Origin: an uncultured Corynebacterium sp.
GTDB lineage: Bacteria > Actinomycetota > Actinomycetes > Mycobacteriales > Mycobacteriaceae
NCBI GenBank assembly: GCA_943914355.1
Contig: CALUBS010000009.1
Location: 1-64,000, forward strand
Reading direction: 5' to 3'
Length of the DNA stretch: 64,000 nucleotides
Shown here: piece after piece, positions 19,477-27,836 of the stretch
How the letters are laid out: the number at the start of each line of letters is the position of its first letter
Numbering within the stretch: position 1 is the stretch's first letter
Program-made: the position numbers and the translations under genes
The notes under the pieces: generated by a model
What the model was told of the DNA's origin: nothing
Database searches by the model: none
Seen by the model: only the letters and a program-made list of their open reading frames with translations

Positions 19477-20592
19477 GTGGCTATTGTGGCTAAAGTTTTT
19501 CTTCGATTCACCTATCTCTTGACCTCACTGCTAGTGATAGGCGCAGCTTTAAGCGTGCCGGCAATGGCGCAGGAACAAGAAGGTGCCGGATCACCGGTAG
19601 AACCGACGCACCCGGCGCCTGTGCCAGAACAAGACCACCACTCCGGCGAGCCCGTGATTCCAGAACCAGACGGCTCGCATTTGCTCCCTGAAGGTGTCAC
19701 TGAATCGACGCCTCGCGATGCTGAGGCGCACCCGTCTACTGACGGTGAGCCACCAGTTTCGGGTAATCCCGAGCCGACTCCACCTGTGCCTTCTGCTGAT
19801 CCCAGCATTAATCCTGATCCGGCCATTGCACCGGGAACTATGGAATCGCTCGAGATGGAACACGAAGGAAAACAGCGCCGCTACCTCGTGCGTATCCCCG
19901 ATAATTACTCGCCCGAAAAACCATCCCCGGTGCTTTTTGGATTTGGCGGTTGGGGAGATTCCCCGGAAAATTTCTCTAGTTACGCACGGATGGGCAATAC
20001 GTCAGCCACCGATGAGGCCATCATCATTTACCCGGAGGGCTACGAACGCGCTTGGGAAGCAGCTCCATATGCCAAAACCCATGACGGCGAAGATATCCGC
20101 TTCATCAGGCGCATCTTGGATGCGGTGGATGCGGACTATCACGTGGATCGCAACCGCGTCTACGCCATGGGAATGTCCAATGGCGGAGGTTTTACCTCGG
20201 TATTAGGCTGTCACGCTCAAGATACATTTGCTGCGGTTGCCATGGTCTCTGGAGCTTTTTATACCCCCGTTGAAACCAATTGCGGCGATGCGCCAATGCA
20301 TACACTCATCATGCACGGCACCCACGATCAGATGATGACCTATGAAGGCGGCGACCGGCACGAAGCTGGTTATCTTCCCGTGCGCACCGTCTTGGGAGGG
20401 TATCTCAACCGCAATCGCTGCGATATGACCTTTCAATCCCAAGCGGATATTGGAGGTGCCGAGCGCCTGAACTTCAACGGTTGCCAGAAGGACGTGGAAT
20501 TGATCAAGGTGCCTGCCGAACACACGTGGTTTTGGCAGCCGGATACCCCGAATGTTGTGTGGGACTTCCTTTCCACCAAGACACGCGTGTAG
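19477..20592 (+). CDS. Secreted polyhydroxybutyrate-depolymerase-type esterase
   Basis: 371 residues. Signal peptide about 1-31 (cleavage after AMA), then a long Pro/Glu-rich linker (32-125) and an alpha/beta hydrolase domain of the LpqC/PHB depolymerase family. The nucleophile is Ser234 in GMSNGGG. The acid is probably the Asp in HGTHDQMMTYEGG and the base the His in PAEHTWFW. The Pro-rich stretch suits spanning the cell envelope. GTG 19477 has no ribosome site; TATTGT ends 7 bases upstream, so a leaderless mRNA is likely. Substrate unknown; wall or lipid ester is possible. Confidence 0.8.
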   Translation: MAIVAKVFLRFTYLLTSLLVIGAALSVPAMAQEQEGAGSPVEPTHPAPVPEQDHHSGEPVIPEPDGSHLLPEGVTESTPRDAEAHPSTDGEPPVSGNPEPTPPVPSADPSINPDPAIAPGTMESLEMEHEGKQRRYLVRIPDNYSPEKPSPVLFGFGGWGDSPENFSSYARMGNTSATDEAIIIYPEGYERAWEAAPYAKTHDGEDIRFIRRILDAVDADYHVDRNRVYAMGMSNGGGFTSVLGCHAQDTFAAVAMVSGAFYTPVETNCGDAPMHTLIMHGTHDQMMTYEGGDRHEAGYLPVRTVLGGYLNRNRCDMTFQSQADIGGAERLNFNGCQKDVELIKVPAEHTWFWQPDTPNVVWDFLSTKTRV

Positions 20593-20617
20593 CCCTAGAC
20601 GGTACTTTTTCAGGCCT

Positions 20618-22165
20618 CTAATCGATGCGCGGGATCTGCGTCGTGGCATCATCGGCCTGCGGCGGCACTGGCTGTTCTGGCTGCTCAGGCTGTTCGCCGG
20701 CTAGCTTCTTTTTGCGGAAGAATTGGACATAGACCAAAAGACCAATTCCTAGCACCAGCGCGAATGCGCCGAGCCCCGCCAAGATGCCCGCCCAAAAGCT
20801 GCTCTTGGTCAGTGAGGCGGTGTAGGCGGCACCGGCAAGCGCCTCATTGTTGTGGTCCTTGCCACCCGCAGATGCGTTGGGCACCGGCGCCGTGCTTCGG
20901 TTCTCAGATTTAGAGCCCTTAGATTTGCTGTCCTTAGCCTTGCTGCTCTTGGACTTCGGGGTGGATTTGCCCGCGGATTTCTGGCCAGAACTTCCGCCGG
21001 ATTTGGATTGTGCAGCCTTAGAACCGCTGCGAGAGCCGCTGCTTGCCGATGCTCCCTTCGACGAGCCCCCACCCGATTTGCGCGACGCAGCACCAGAGCC
21101 GGCCCCAGAACCGTGGGCTTGGTTAGTCTTGCTCTGGCCAGAACCGCGAGCAGAGCCCTTGGTGGAGCCGGACTTCGACCCAGACTTGGAGCCTTGGTTG
21201 GACCCCTGCTTCGAACCAGAATTCTTGACTTCTTTCGAGCCTCCGGACTGGCCCTGCTTAGTTGGCTTATCGTCGGATTTATCCTTGGCGCCCTTGTCTT
21301 TCTTTTTATCGCCCTCGAGGAATTTTTGGCCTTCCTTCAGGGTATTTTCCAGCTCCTTATCTAGGCCCGCGATAGCCTTATCTACGCCTTTAATATCCTT
21401 GGCCAGCTGTTCTGGGCGGGAGGTTCCGCCCGAAGGGACGCTTCCCTCGGCATCGTCGGATTCGTCATAGTCGACACCGCATAGCTCCGCTGCATCCGCG
21501 TCATCGCCGACGAGGAATCCGGCGTGCAGGTGGTGGCGGGAGCCATCGGGAAGCGCAAAAGTAAAGCTCACGGCGTAGGTGCCTGGCTTGGTAAAAGCGA
21601 AGGCAGGGTGGGCGTGGGACTTGCCGGGATAATCCCAGGCGGTCCCGTCCTCGGTATCCATCCGCACCTTGAGCTCGCCGATGCCCTCATTTTGGAAGGC
21701 CACAATGCGCCCATCCTCGGGCCCGGACGCGATGGCCATGCTGAGCGTCGCGGTCTGCTTGGATCCGAGGTAGTCCTCGGAGAGTTCCTGGGTATTAAAA
21801 CCGAGCCACGGAACATCCTCAATCTGGGTTTGCGGCAGCACCCATCCTTCCTCGGGCAGGGAAGGGACGTTGAGAGCTGAAATTGGCTGCTTGTTCTTCT
21901 CCGCTACCTCGACCACGAATTCTTCCGATTGGTATTCTTTGCGTGCGTGGTCATCTTTGACCACAAAGCTGATATCCCCGCTTTCATCCTTTAACGCCAT
22001 GTCTTGGTGACCTTCGGTAATGCGGATAAAGTCCTCGGCGCTGCAGGCCTCTGCGGCATGCGCGGTGGCCATAACGGAAGAGGGTAGAGCCACACCGGTG
22101 AGGGTTCCCACGCTGAGGAACCCGGCGGTGCCTAGGGCAAGAGCGGTACGGCACAAGGGTTTCAT
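20618..22165 (-). CDS. Anchored-repeat surface protein with Ser/Lys/Gly-rich stalk
   Basis: 515 residues from ATG 22165, with GAAAGGAAA 10 bases upstream and an ATGA overlap with the permease gene. Signal peptide (1-38), then one anchored-repeat domain (about 40-240) with WVLPQTQIEDVPWLGFNTQ and KSHAHPAFAFTKPGTYAVSF. A helical stretch near residues 270-300 leads into about 130 residues of SGSKSGS/GSGAGSGA-type low-complexity stalk. A transmembrane helix follows (about 456-483), with basic RKKK and a short acidic tail. No LPXTG, so it is membrane- rather than wall-anchored. Last gene of the transporter operon. Confidence 0.88.
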   Translation of the reverse strand: MKPLCRTALALGTAGFLSVGTLTGVALPSSVMATAHAAEACSAEDFIRITEGHQDMALKDESGDISFVVKDDHARKEYQSEEFVVEVAEKNKQPISALNVPSLPEEGWVLPQTQIEDVPWLGFNTQELSEDYLGSKQTATLSMAIASGPEDGRIVAFQNEGIGELKVRMDTEDGTAWDYPGKSHAHPAFAFTKPGTYAVSFTFALPDGSRHHLHAGFLVGDDADAAELCGVDYDESDDAEGSVPSGGTSRPEQLAKDIKGVDKAIAGLDKELENTLKEGQKFLEGDKKKDKGAKDKSDDKPTKQGQSGGSKEVKNSGSKQGSNQGSKSGSKSGSTKGSARGSGQSKTNQAHGSGAGSGAASRKSGGGSSKGASASSGSRSGSKAAQSKSGGSSGQKSAGKSTPKSKSSKAKDSKSKGSKSENRSTAPVPNASAGGKDHNNEALAGAAYTASLTKSSFWAGILAGLGAFALVLGIGLLVYVQFFRKKKLAGEQPEQPEQPVPPQADDATTQIPRID

Positions 22166-23082
22166 GATTCGATGGTTTCCTTTCGTGGGGAGTTCTCGGA
22201 AGCGTCGGCTGGCACGCGAGGAGAAGAGTGGCCGGGTGTGCGGCGAGAGCGCAAGAAGGGATGCAGGACCCAGACAATGAGGAAGAGGATCGTGAGCGTG
22301 AGCACGATGGTCGCGCCCGCGGGAAGATCTATGGCCCACGCCAAATAGATGCCGAAGAAGCTGCAGACGGCGCCGATGATGGCAGAGAGAAACATCATTG
22401 TGGTGAGGTTGGCCGTGAGCAGGCGCGCCGTAGCAGCCGGGGTAATCAGCAGGGCGAGGACCAAAATATTGCCGATAGTGCTTACGGAAATGACCACCGC
22501 GGCGGTCACGCACAAGTAGAGGATGATATCCAGTGCAAAGACTGGCAGGCCCATGGCGCGGGCGGTCTCCCGGTCCAAGCAGGTGGCATTGAGCTGCGGG
22601 CCAAAGGCCACGACCACGGCTAGGACCACGAGGCAGACGCTCGCGGCGACGGTGATATCTGTGCGCGAAACGCCGGTCAGTGATCCGAAGAGGAAGCTGG
22701 TGAGCGAGGCACTATAGCCATCCGTGCGCGAGATAATCACCATACCCAAGGCAAAGGCGGCGGCGAAAAAGATGCCGATGATGGAATCCGCGCGCACGTG
22801 GTTGCGTTGCGAAAACGCGGCGATAAGCACCGCGACGACCGCACCGGCAACCGCCCCGCCCAGCAGTACCGAGGTTTGCAGCGCAAAGGCGACGGCCAGG
22901 CCTGGGAACACGGCGTGCGAGACGGCATCGCCAATAAAGGCCATGCCACGCAGCACCACATAACAGCCGATGACCCCGCACACGATGGCGGCGATGAGCG
23001 AAATGCCCACCGCCCGGGCGAGAAAATCGAGGTGGGGATTGGTTAAATCCCGCAAAAAATCGATAAATGAGATATCAATCAT
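22162..23082 (-). CDS. Anchored-repeat type metal ABC transporter permease
   Basis: 306 residues from ATG 23082, which overlaps the ATPase stop as ATGA. ABC-3 family permease (ZnuB/TroC/MntB type): about eight to nine hydrophobic helices, with the conserved DAVSHAVFPGLAVAF segment and VSTIGNILVLALLITPAATARLL. The C-terminal tail is Arg/Pro/Ser-rich. The family transports zinc, manganese or chelated iron; in this gene set zinc is the best supported guess. It is the only permease subunit in the locus, so it probably works as a homodimer. Confidence 0.93.
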   Translation of the reverse strand: MIDISFIDFLRDLTNPHLDFLARAVGISLIAAIVCGVIGCYVVLRGMAFIGDAVSHAVFPGLAVAFALQTSVLLGGAVAGAVVAVLIAAFSQRNHVRADSIIGIFFAAAFALGMVIISRTDGYSASLTSFLFGSLTGVSRTDITVAASVCLVVLAVVVAFGPQLNATCLDRETARAMGLPVFALDIILYLCVTAAVVISVSTIGNILVLALLITPAATARLLTANLTTMMFLSAIIGAVCSFFGIYLAWAIDLPAGATIVLTLTILFLIVWVLHPFLRSRRTPGHSSPRVPADASENSPRKETIES

Positions 23083-23807
23083 GCAGCCACTCCAATCGCA
23101 GCGAGCAACGGAGACGAGGCACTGACGCCAAACGCGCGGGTCCACGGATCCTTGTCGGCCAAAAGCTCATCGGCGGGGCCATCTGCAATGACCGTGCGAT
23201 TAAATAGCACGAGGCGCTTGCACGTGTGCGCCGCCTCAGACAGGTTATGGGTAGACATCACGATGGATTTTCCTTGCGCCGCAAGTTCGGCGAAAAGCTC
23301 TAATAGGGCCTCGGTATTCGGGGCGTCGAGCCCGGTAAAAGGTTCATCGAGCAACAAGACCTCCGGCTGAATAGCGAGGGCGCGGGCGATCAGTACGCGC
23401 TGGCGCTGGCCGCCAGAAAGCTCCTCGATGGGCCGGGAGGCAAATTCCTCCATATGCACCAAGCGCAGCGCTTCTGCAGCGGCGGCATGATCCTTTTTCT
23501 TAGGGTGCTTGAACCACCCGATGAGCCCGGTGCGCCCGCTGAGCACGGTGCGGTACACGTTGATGGGAAAACCCCATTCCACCTCGTGGCGCTGCGGAAC
23601 ATAGCCCACAGAGCCGGTGACGGTGCACGTGCCAGAGGAGGGGATAAGGCCCAAAATGGCGCGCATTAGCGTGGTTTTGCCCGCGCCATTGGGGCCTAAG
23701 AGCCCAATGAATTCACCGGTGCCTACCTCGAGGTTAGCGTCCTCAATAACGGCGCGGCCAGCAAGCGCTACCTGCAATCCGCGCACCTGGATGCACGGCT
23801 TAGACAT
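23079..23807 (-). CDS. Anchored-repeat type metal ABC transporter ATP-binding protein
   Basis: 242 residues from ATG 23807 (AAGCGGGG upstream; ATG 23813 is an alternative). Walker A LLGPNGAGKTTLM, Q-loop VPQRHEVEW, signature LSGGQRQRVLIARAL, Walker B VLLLDEPFTGLD, switch His in STHNLSEA. Its closest known class is the Mn/Zn/Fe ATPases (ZnuC/MntA-like), and YVPQRHEVEWGFPI is typical of it. Overlaps the preceding surface-protein gene by 8 bases and the permease by 4. Confidence 0.95.
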   Translation of the reverse strand: MSKPCIQVRGLQVALAGRAVIEDANLEVGTGEFIGLLGPNGAGKTTLMRAILGLIPSSGTCTVTGSVGYVPQRHEVEWGFPINVYRTVLSGRTGLIGWFKHPKKKDHAAAAEALRLVHMEEFASRPIEELSGGQRQRVLIARALAIQPEVLLLDEPFTGLDAPNTEALLELFAELAAQGKSIVMSTHNLSEAAHTCKRLVLFNRTVIADGPADELLADKDPWTRAFGVSASSPLLAAIGVAA

Positions 23808-24690
23808 GGCCATCGCCCCGCTTGCGGGACTTGACGAGCACGGCAACACCGGCGATCAGCACGATGATTCCGCCGCCGACCAAAACATAAACCCATACCG
23901 GGAGGGAAGAATCCTCGGTCGTGGCCTCTGCTGGGCTCCACTCCGCATCCTGGGCTGCCTGGATATCTGCGCCGTCGCCCACAGCGAAAGTCAGCACGCC
24001 GTCGGTACTAAACTCCTCGCCGTCTGTGGTTTCACCCTTAACCCGGATGGCCACCTGGTGGGTGCCCGGCTCCGTGAAAGTCCAGTTGGCGTGAGTGTGC
24101 GTATTGAGATCTACCCAGAACTCAGACTCGCTTTTTTCTGCCGTAGACCACAGCAGCTGGGGTGCCTCAAAGCCACCGTTTTGCAAAAAGAGGGAAAAAT
24201 CCCCTGGGCCGGAGTGTCCGAGGAATTCCATAGTAACGCCGCGATCGGCGTTATCGACAAGCGAAGGCGCCTGGGTATTCCACCCCAGCCACGGGACGCC
24301 GACCTGCTCAGTCTGCGGGACCACCCAGACATCCTCGCCGGATTGGGCACCGACGAAACTGAAATCTTCGGTATCCGGCAGCGTCTGCTGGGCCGCATCG
24401 CTGACCGAAAATACGAGGTCATCGAGGTGGCGCCACACCGGGGAGTCGCCCGCATCATCGCGGGCCAAAAGCTCGACATCGGAGCCGTCTAACAGCGTGC
24501 CGATATCAACGTGGCCGGCATCGATGACCTTTTCTTCGCCCTCTGGCGCAACGGTTTCATCCGCGCCAACCACTTGCGCGAGGTCGCCGGCCCAGGCGGG
24601 CGTTGCGGATAGGGCGAGGCCCGCAGTGACAATGCAGGCTGCCGTGCGAGTGGCCGCGCGGGTAACGGTACGAGAGGCAAGGTTAAGCAT
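23800..24690 (-). CDS. Single-repeat, membrane-anchored surface protein
   Basis: 296 residues from ATG 24690 (GGAG 6 bases upstream; overlaps the receptor gene stop by 8 bases). Signal peptide about 1-34 (cleavage near AWA). One complete anchored-repeat domain: DAGHVDIGTLLDG, DVWVVPQTEQVGVPWLGWNT, GPGDFSLFLQNGG, NTHTHANWTFTEPGTH, ending FAVGDGA. A C-terminal helix (about 264-286) and KSRKRG tail give membrane anchoring. This is the cleanest copy of the domain in the locus and a useful reference for the permuted copy in the receptor. Confidence 0.88.
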   Translation of the reverse strand: MLNLASRTVTRAATRTAACIVTAGLALSATPAWAGDLAQVVGADETVAPEGEEKVIDAGHVDIGTLLDGSDVELLARDDAGDSPVWRHLDDLVFSVSDAAQQTLPDTEDFSFVGAQSGEDVWVVPQTEQVGVPWLGWNTQAPSLVDNADRGVTMEFLGHSGPGDFSLFLQNGGFEAPQLLWSTAEKSESEFWVDLNTHTHANWTFTEPGTHQVAIRVKGETTDGEEFSTDGVLTFAVGDGADIQAAQDAEWSPAEATTEDSSLPVWVYVLVGGGIIVLIAGVAVLVKSRKRGDGHV

Positions 24691-26188
24691 GGTTATCTCC
24701 ATTCGAAGGATGTAGGCAACGCTGCAGCGAGTCAGCATTGAATTTCATGAGATCGATATAAGTAGGCACGGCATCATCAAGCGTGTCGCCGTAAATGGGG
24801 CACAGCTCCACGTTTTGCTGCGCGGCGGCTTCCTTCAGCGTGCTGGCGCTGGCTTGCTCCACCGGCTCCACAAAGACCGCAGGAAGGTGCAGGTTCTCCA
24901 GCGTCCGGCGCAGGGCAATGACCTCGCGTGGCGAAGGCTCAATGGCGGGATTAGGGGTAACAAACCCGGCCACCGAAAGGCCGTAGCCCTGCTCTAAGTA
25001 GGCATAACCGTGGTGGGTGGTGACCAAGTGCCGATTACTCTGCGGGATAGAAGAAATCGCGCGGTCCACATACTCGTCCAGCTCGCGCAATTCCGCGATA
25101 TAAGACTCGGCACGGGCGCGGTAATCGGCGCCGTGCGACGGATCCGCATTCGCCATTTCTTCAGCAATGACATCGACATAGGCAATGGCATTGTCTACGT
25201 TGTGCCACAAGTGTGGATCCACTTCGCCGTGGATATGTTTGCCCAGGACTGCCTGGGGGAGCAGGTACGTATCCGCGCCGGGGGTGCCCAAGAAGCGATA
25301 AGCGGGATCCGGCGGAATGGGCTGCAGGACCGAGGAAGGGACCGCTACCGCGGTATGCGCGGGATCAAAATGCTGGTCTTGATCGCGCAGATCGATAGAT
25401 CCCTCTGCCACATCAGCGGCAATATCCACGTGGCCGGAATCAATGACATCCATATCCTCCGGCGGGTTCACTCCTACCGCGACGGTGAGGTGCTCTACCT
25501 CCGTGCCATCGGCCTGAAAGCCAAGCTTGTAGATGCCCGGCTCCGAAAAGGCCCACGAGACGTGCGTGTGCGCATTAGCCGGGAGGGTGACCGAATCATC
25601 GCCCGCGTCGATGCCATCGGCGCTATTAAACAGCACTTCCGGCGTACCGAAGGTGGCGACCACGTAGGCTGCGACATCGCCTGGCCCCTCGGCAGAGACC
25701 ATGCGGAAATCCACGCCGGAGTTGCGCTGCTCGGCACCACTAATGCGCAGGCCCAACCAGATGGCATCCAGGGAGACATCTTCTACCAGCGGCACGAGGG
25801 CGGCACCGCGGGTGGAGGCCGAGTCAGCGACCTCTACCACGGGCGCATCCGTGGATTCGTGCAAGGTATCTATCAGGGATTGCGGTTCCAGGAGGTATCC
25901 ATTGCTCAAGGCAAGATCCGCATTGGCCACGTTGCGCACCGTGCGCAGCGTCGGCTCAAAGGTGTGCGGGTCCTTTCCGCTGGGGATAAGACCGGTGACC
26001 GAGGCATCCTCGCCTGCAACGTGGCGGGCCATATCCGCCAAAATCGGCGTCGTCGCCACCACGCTGAAGCGATCCGAGGTATCCACCGCTGCCGAGGTCG
26101 TGCAACCTGCCGCAAGGAGGGAGACGCTAAAGAGCGCCCCGACGGTCTGCAGCCCGCGCGGTACGAAACGGTAGTGGGGCACTGGCAT
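24683..26188 (-). CDS. Metal-binding receptor lipoprotein with embedded anchored-repeat domain
   Basis: 501-residue cluster A-I (ZnuA/TroA-like) substrate-binding protein. Signal peptide with lipobox LLAAGC (Cys29). Probable metal ligands are His75 (GKDPHTFEP), His326 (VDPHLWHN), His392/393 (TTHHGYAY) and Asp468 (YGDTL). Ordinary relatives are about 300 residues; here roughly residues 130-315 are an anchored-repeat domain placed between the first two ligands. Its halves are in swapped order compared with the neighbouring surface proteins (WLG...HTH first, then GHVDI...LPQ). Start overlaps the preceding stop as TAATG. Matches the TIGR03772 description. Metal identity, probably zinc, is inferred. 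Confidence 0.92.
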   Translation of the reverse strand: MPVPHYRFVPRGLQTVGALFSVSLLAAGCTTSAAVDTSDRFSVVATTPILADMARHVAGEDASVTGLIPSGKDPHTFEPTLRTVRNVANADLALSNGYLLEPQSLIDTLHESTDAPVVEVADSASTRGAALVPLVEDVSLDAIWLGLRISGAEQRNSGVDFRMVSAEGPGDVAAYVVATFGTPEVLFNSADGIDAGDDSVTLPANAHTHVSWAFSEPGIYKLGFQADGTEVEHLTVAVGVNPPEDMDVIDSGHVDIAADVAEGSIDLRDQDQHFDPAHTAVAVPSSVLQPIPPDPAYRFLGTPGADTYLLPQAVLGKHIHGEVDPHLWHNVDNAIAYVDVIAEEMANADPSHGADYRARAESYIAELRELDEYVDRAISSIPQSNRHLVTTHHGYAYLEQGYGLSVAGFVTPNPAIEPSPREVIALRRTLENLHLPAVFVEPVEQASASTLKEAAAQQNVELCPIYGDTLDDAVPTYIDLMKFNADSLQRCLHPSNGDNHA

Positions 26189-27780
26189 TAATTCTTTGCC
26201 CTCGCGACAGCGAGCCGTGCGATGCCCAGACCAAGGAACAGCATGCCCAGTCCGAGCACGCCAATTCCGAGCGGCATGGTGGGGGTCCCAGTATTGGCGA
26301 GAGCCGCATTGCCACCCTTACCGGATGCGTTCGCACCGGAACCGCTGGTGCCATCCTGGCCAGCGCCGGAGCCATTAGAGCCCGCGCCGGCTGCGGCGCC
26401 AACACCACAGTCTCCGCCATCTGGGTTTACTTCCGCGCCCAGGTCAAAGTGGCCATTATCGAAGGAGCCTTCTGGCCTGCCACCGCCCACGACAAAGTGC
26501 AGCGTTGCCTGGCCGGCTACTTGCATGCCGGCAGAGGTTTGGGCCACCTGGCGAATGGTGACGTCGTAGGTGCCCTGCTTTTCGAAGACCCAGTTGGGGT
26601 GCACGTGGGTATTGGGCGCGATATTGTAGCTACCTTCGACGGCACCGTTGGCGCCGCGGAACCATTCATCGCCGACGATCTTGCCCAGGCCACCCTGGCT
26701 GTAGACCATCATGGCACCAGGGCCCTTCATATCAACGAGCTCCCAAGTAACATCACCCGGAATGTGCTCGCGCATGGAAGGGCTCTGGGTATTCGCACCG
26801 AGCCACGGCACGCCATCGACCTGCGTAGAACCGATCATCCACGCTTGGCCGGCAGATACGGGACCAACATCTTCTGGCAGTTCTACGCCGGAATTATCGG
26901 AGAGGTAAAAAGTCGCGCCGTCGGCATCGCGCCACTGCGGTGGCGAGGCTGTATCGTCCTTAATCTGCGGGATAATTCCCGGCCGGCACTCTGGATCCGT
27001 GGATTGTCCATCGTTTGCAGCGTTGCCGCCTTGGCCACCCTCGGAATTGCCATGTCCAGCGTCATTGCCGGAGTTGTCTGCATCGCCAGCACCGCCCGCA
27101 GAGCGGTGAGCGGAGCCTGCACCGCCGCCTTCGCCCACCTGCCAGGTATAGGTCACTGCGTTACTGGTTTGTCCGTTGGAGGAGGCTTGGACGGTCATCT
27201 CGTACGTACCAGCCTCACTGAAAGCCCAGTTGACGTGGCGGTGTGCAGGACTCGGCTGGTTAATAACCTCGCCGCTGGTGAGCTCCATCGAACCGGAATT
27301 GGTCACGGCACCGACGTTGCCGAACCCAGAGGTTTCAAAGACATAGACCGAGCCCGGCCCAGAGATATTGGTGAACTCGAAGTCAACACTGGTAAAGCCA
27401 CCATCGCGTGCCGGCTGCGTATCCCAGCCCGGCCAGATGATATTTGGGTCCTGGGTTTGGGGCAGGAAGTAGGTCGATTCGCCAATCTCGGGAACGCCCT
27501 CGGTGGCATCGGACCATGCGGATTCCACTACTTGGAGCAATACGTCATCGCCAGGGCGCTGGACGTGCGAACCGGTGACATCTTCCTGCATGGATAGGTG
27601 CAGCTGGCCATCCGGTGCCGTGACATAGAATGCGTCGATATGGCCAGAATCAAAGACCTCATCGAAGGCCAAGGCCGGTGAGGCTGGAACGAAAAACGCG
27701 ATAAGGGCGGTAATCACCGCCGCGATGATGCGGCTGCCAGGCCGGTGGGCTCTGGTGCGCGAAATGGTGTTGGTATCCAT
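26188..27780 (-). CDS. Two-repeat surface protein with LAxTG sorting signal
   Basis: 530 residues; AAAGGAAA lies 8 bases before the ATG. Signal peptide about 1-38. Two anchored-repeat domains: one at about 40-225 (STYFLPQTQDPNIIWPGWDT, HRHVNWAFSEAGTYEM), one at about 275-430 (QVDGVPWLGANTQ, NTHVHPNWVFEKQGTYDV). Gly/Asn/Asp-rich linkers separate them, and a third GHFDLGAEV stub follows. The C-terminus reads LANTG (494-498), a hydrophobic helix and a basic tail. LAxTG is the motif reported for class E housekeeping sortases of corynebacteria, so covalent wall attachment is likely. Best candidate for the outermost receptor in a relay. Confidence 0.9.
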   Translation of the reverse strand: MDTNTISRTRAHRPGSRIIAAVITALIAFFVPASPALAFDEVFDSGHIDAFYVTAPDGQLHLSMQEDVTGSHVQRPGDDVLLQVVESAWSDATEGVPEIGESTYFLPQTQDPNIIWPGWDTQPARDGGFTSVDFEFTNISGPGSVYVFETSGFGNVGAVTNSGSMELTSGEVINQPSPAHRHVNWAFSEAGTYEMTVQASSNGQTSNAVTYTWQVGEGGGAGSAHRSAGGAGDADNSGNDAGHGNSEGGQGGNAANDGQSTDPECRPGIIPQIKDDTASPPQWRDADGATFYLSDNSGVELPEDVGPVSAGQAWMIGSTQVDGVPWLGANTQSPSMREHIPGDVTWELVDMKGPGAMMVYSQGGLGKIVGDEWFRGANGAVEGSYNIAPNTHVHPNWVFEKQGTYDVTIRQVAQTSAGMQVAGQATLHFVVGGGRPEGSFDNGHFDLGAEVNPDGGDCGVGAAAGAGSNGSGAGQDGTSGSGANASGKGGNAALANTGTPTMPLGIGVLGLGMLFLGLGIARLAVARAKN

Positions 27781-27836
27781 GGTTGAATTTCCTTTAAAGC
27801 GCCTGGGGTGGGGTCCCCTGAGCAGTGGATTATTAG

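Noticed and set aside
20847..21470. Repetitive GSK/SGS-coding stretch considered as CRISPR or mobile repeat
   Set aside because: Repeats are short, irregular and in frame within a surface-protein stalk; no spacer pattern.
25010..26191. A 393-codon plus-strand frame opposite the metal receptor gene
   Set aside because: Arg/Gly/His-rich antisense product; the receptor's lipobox and metal ligands identify the true strand. The same applies to the frame at 26449-27597.
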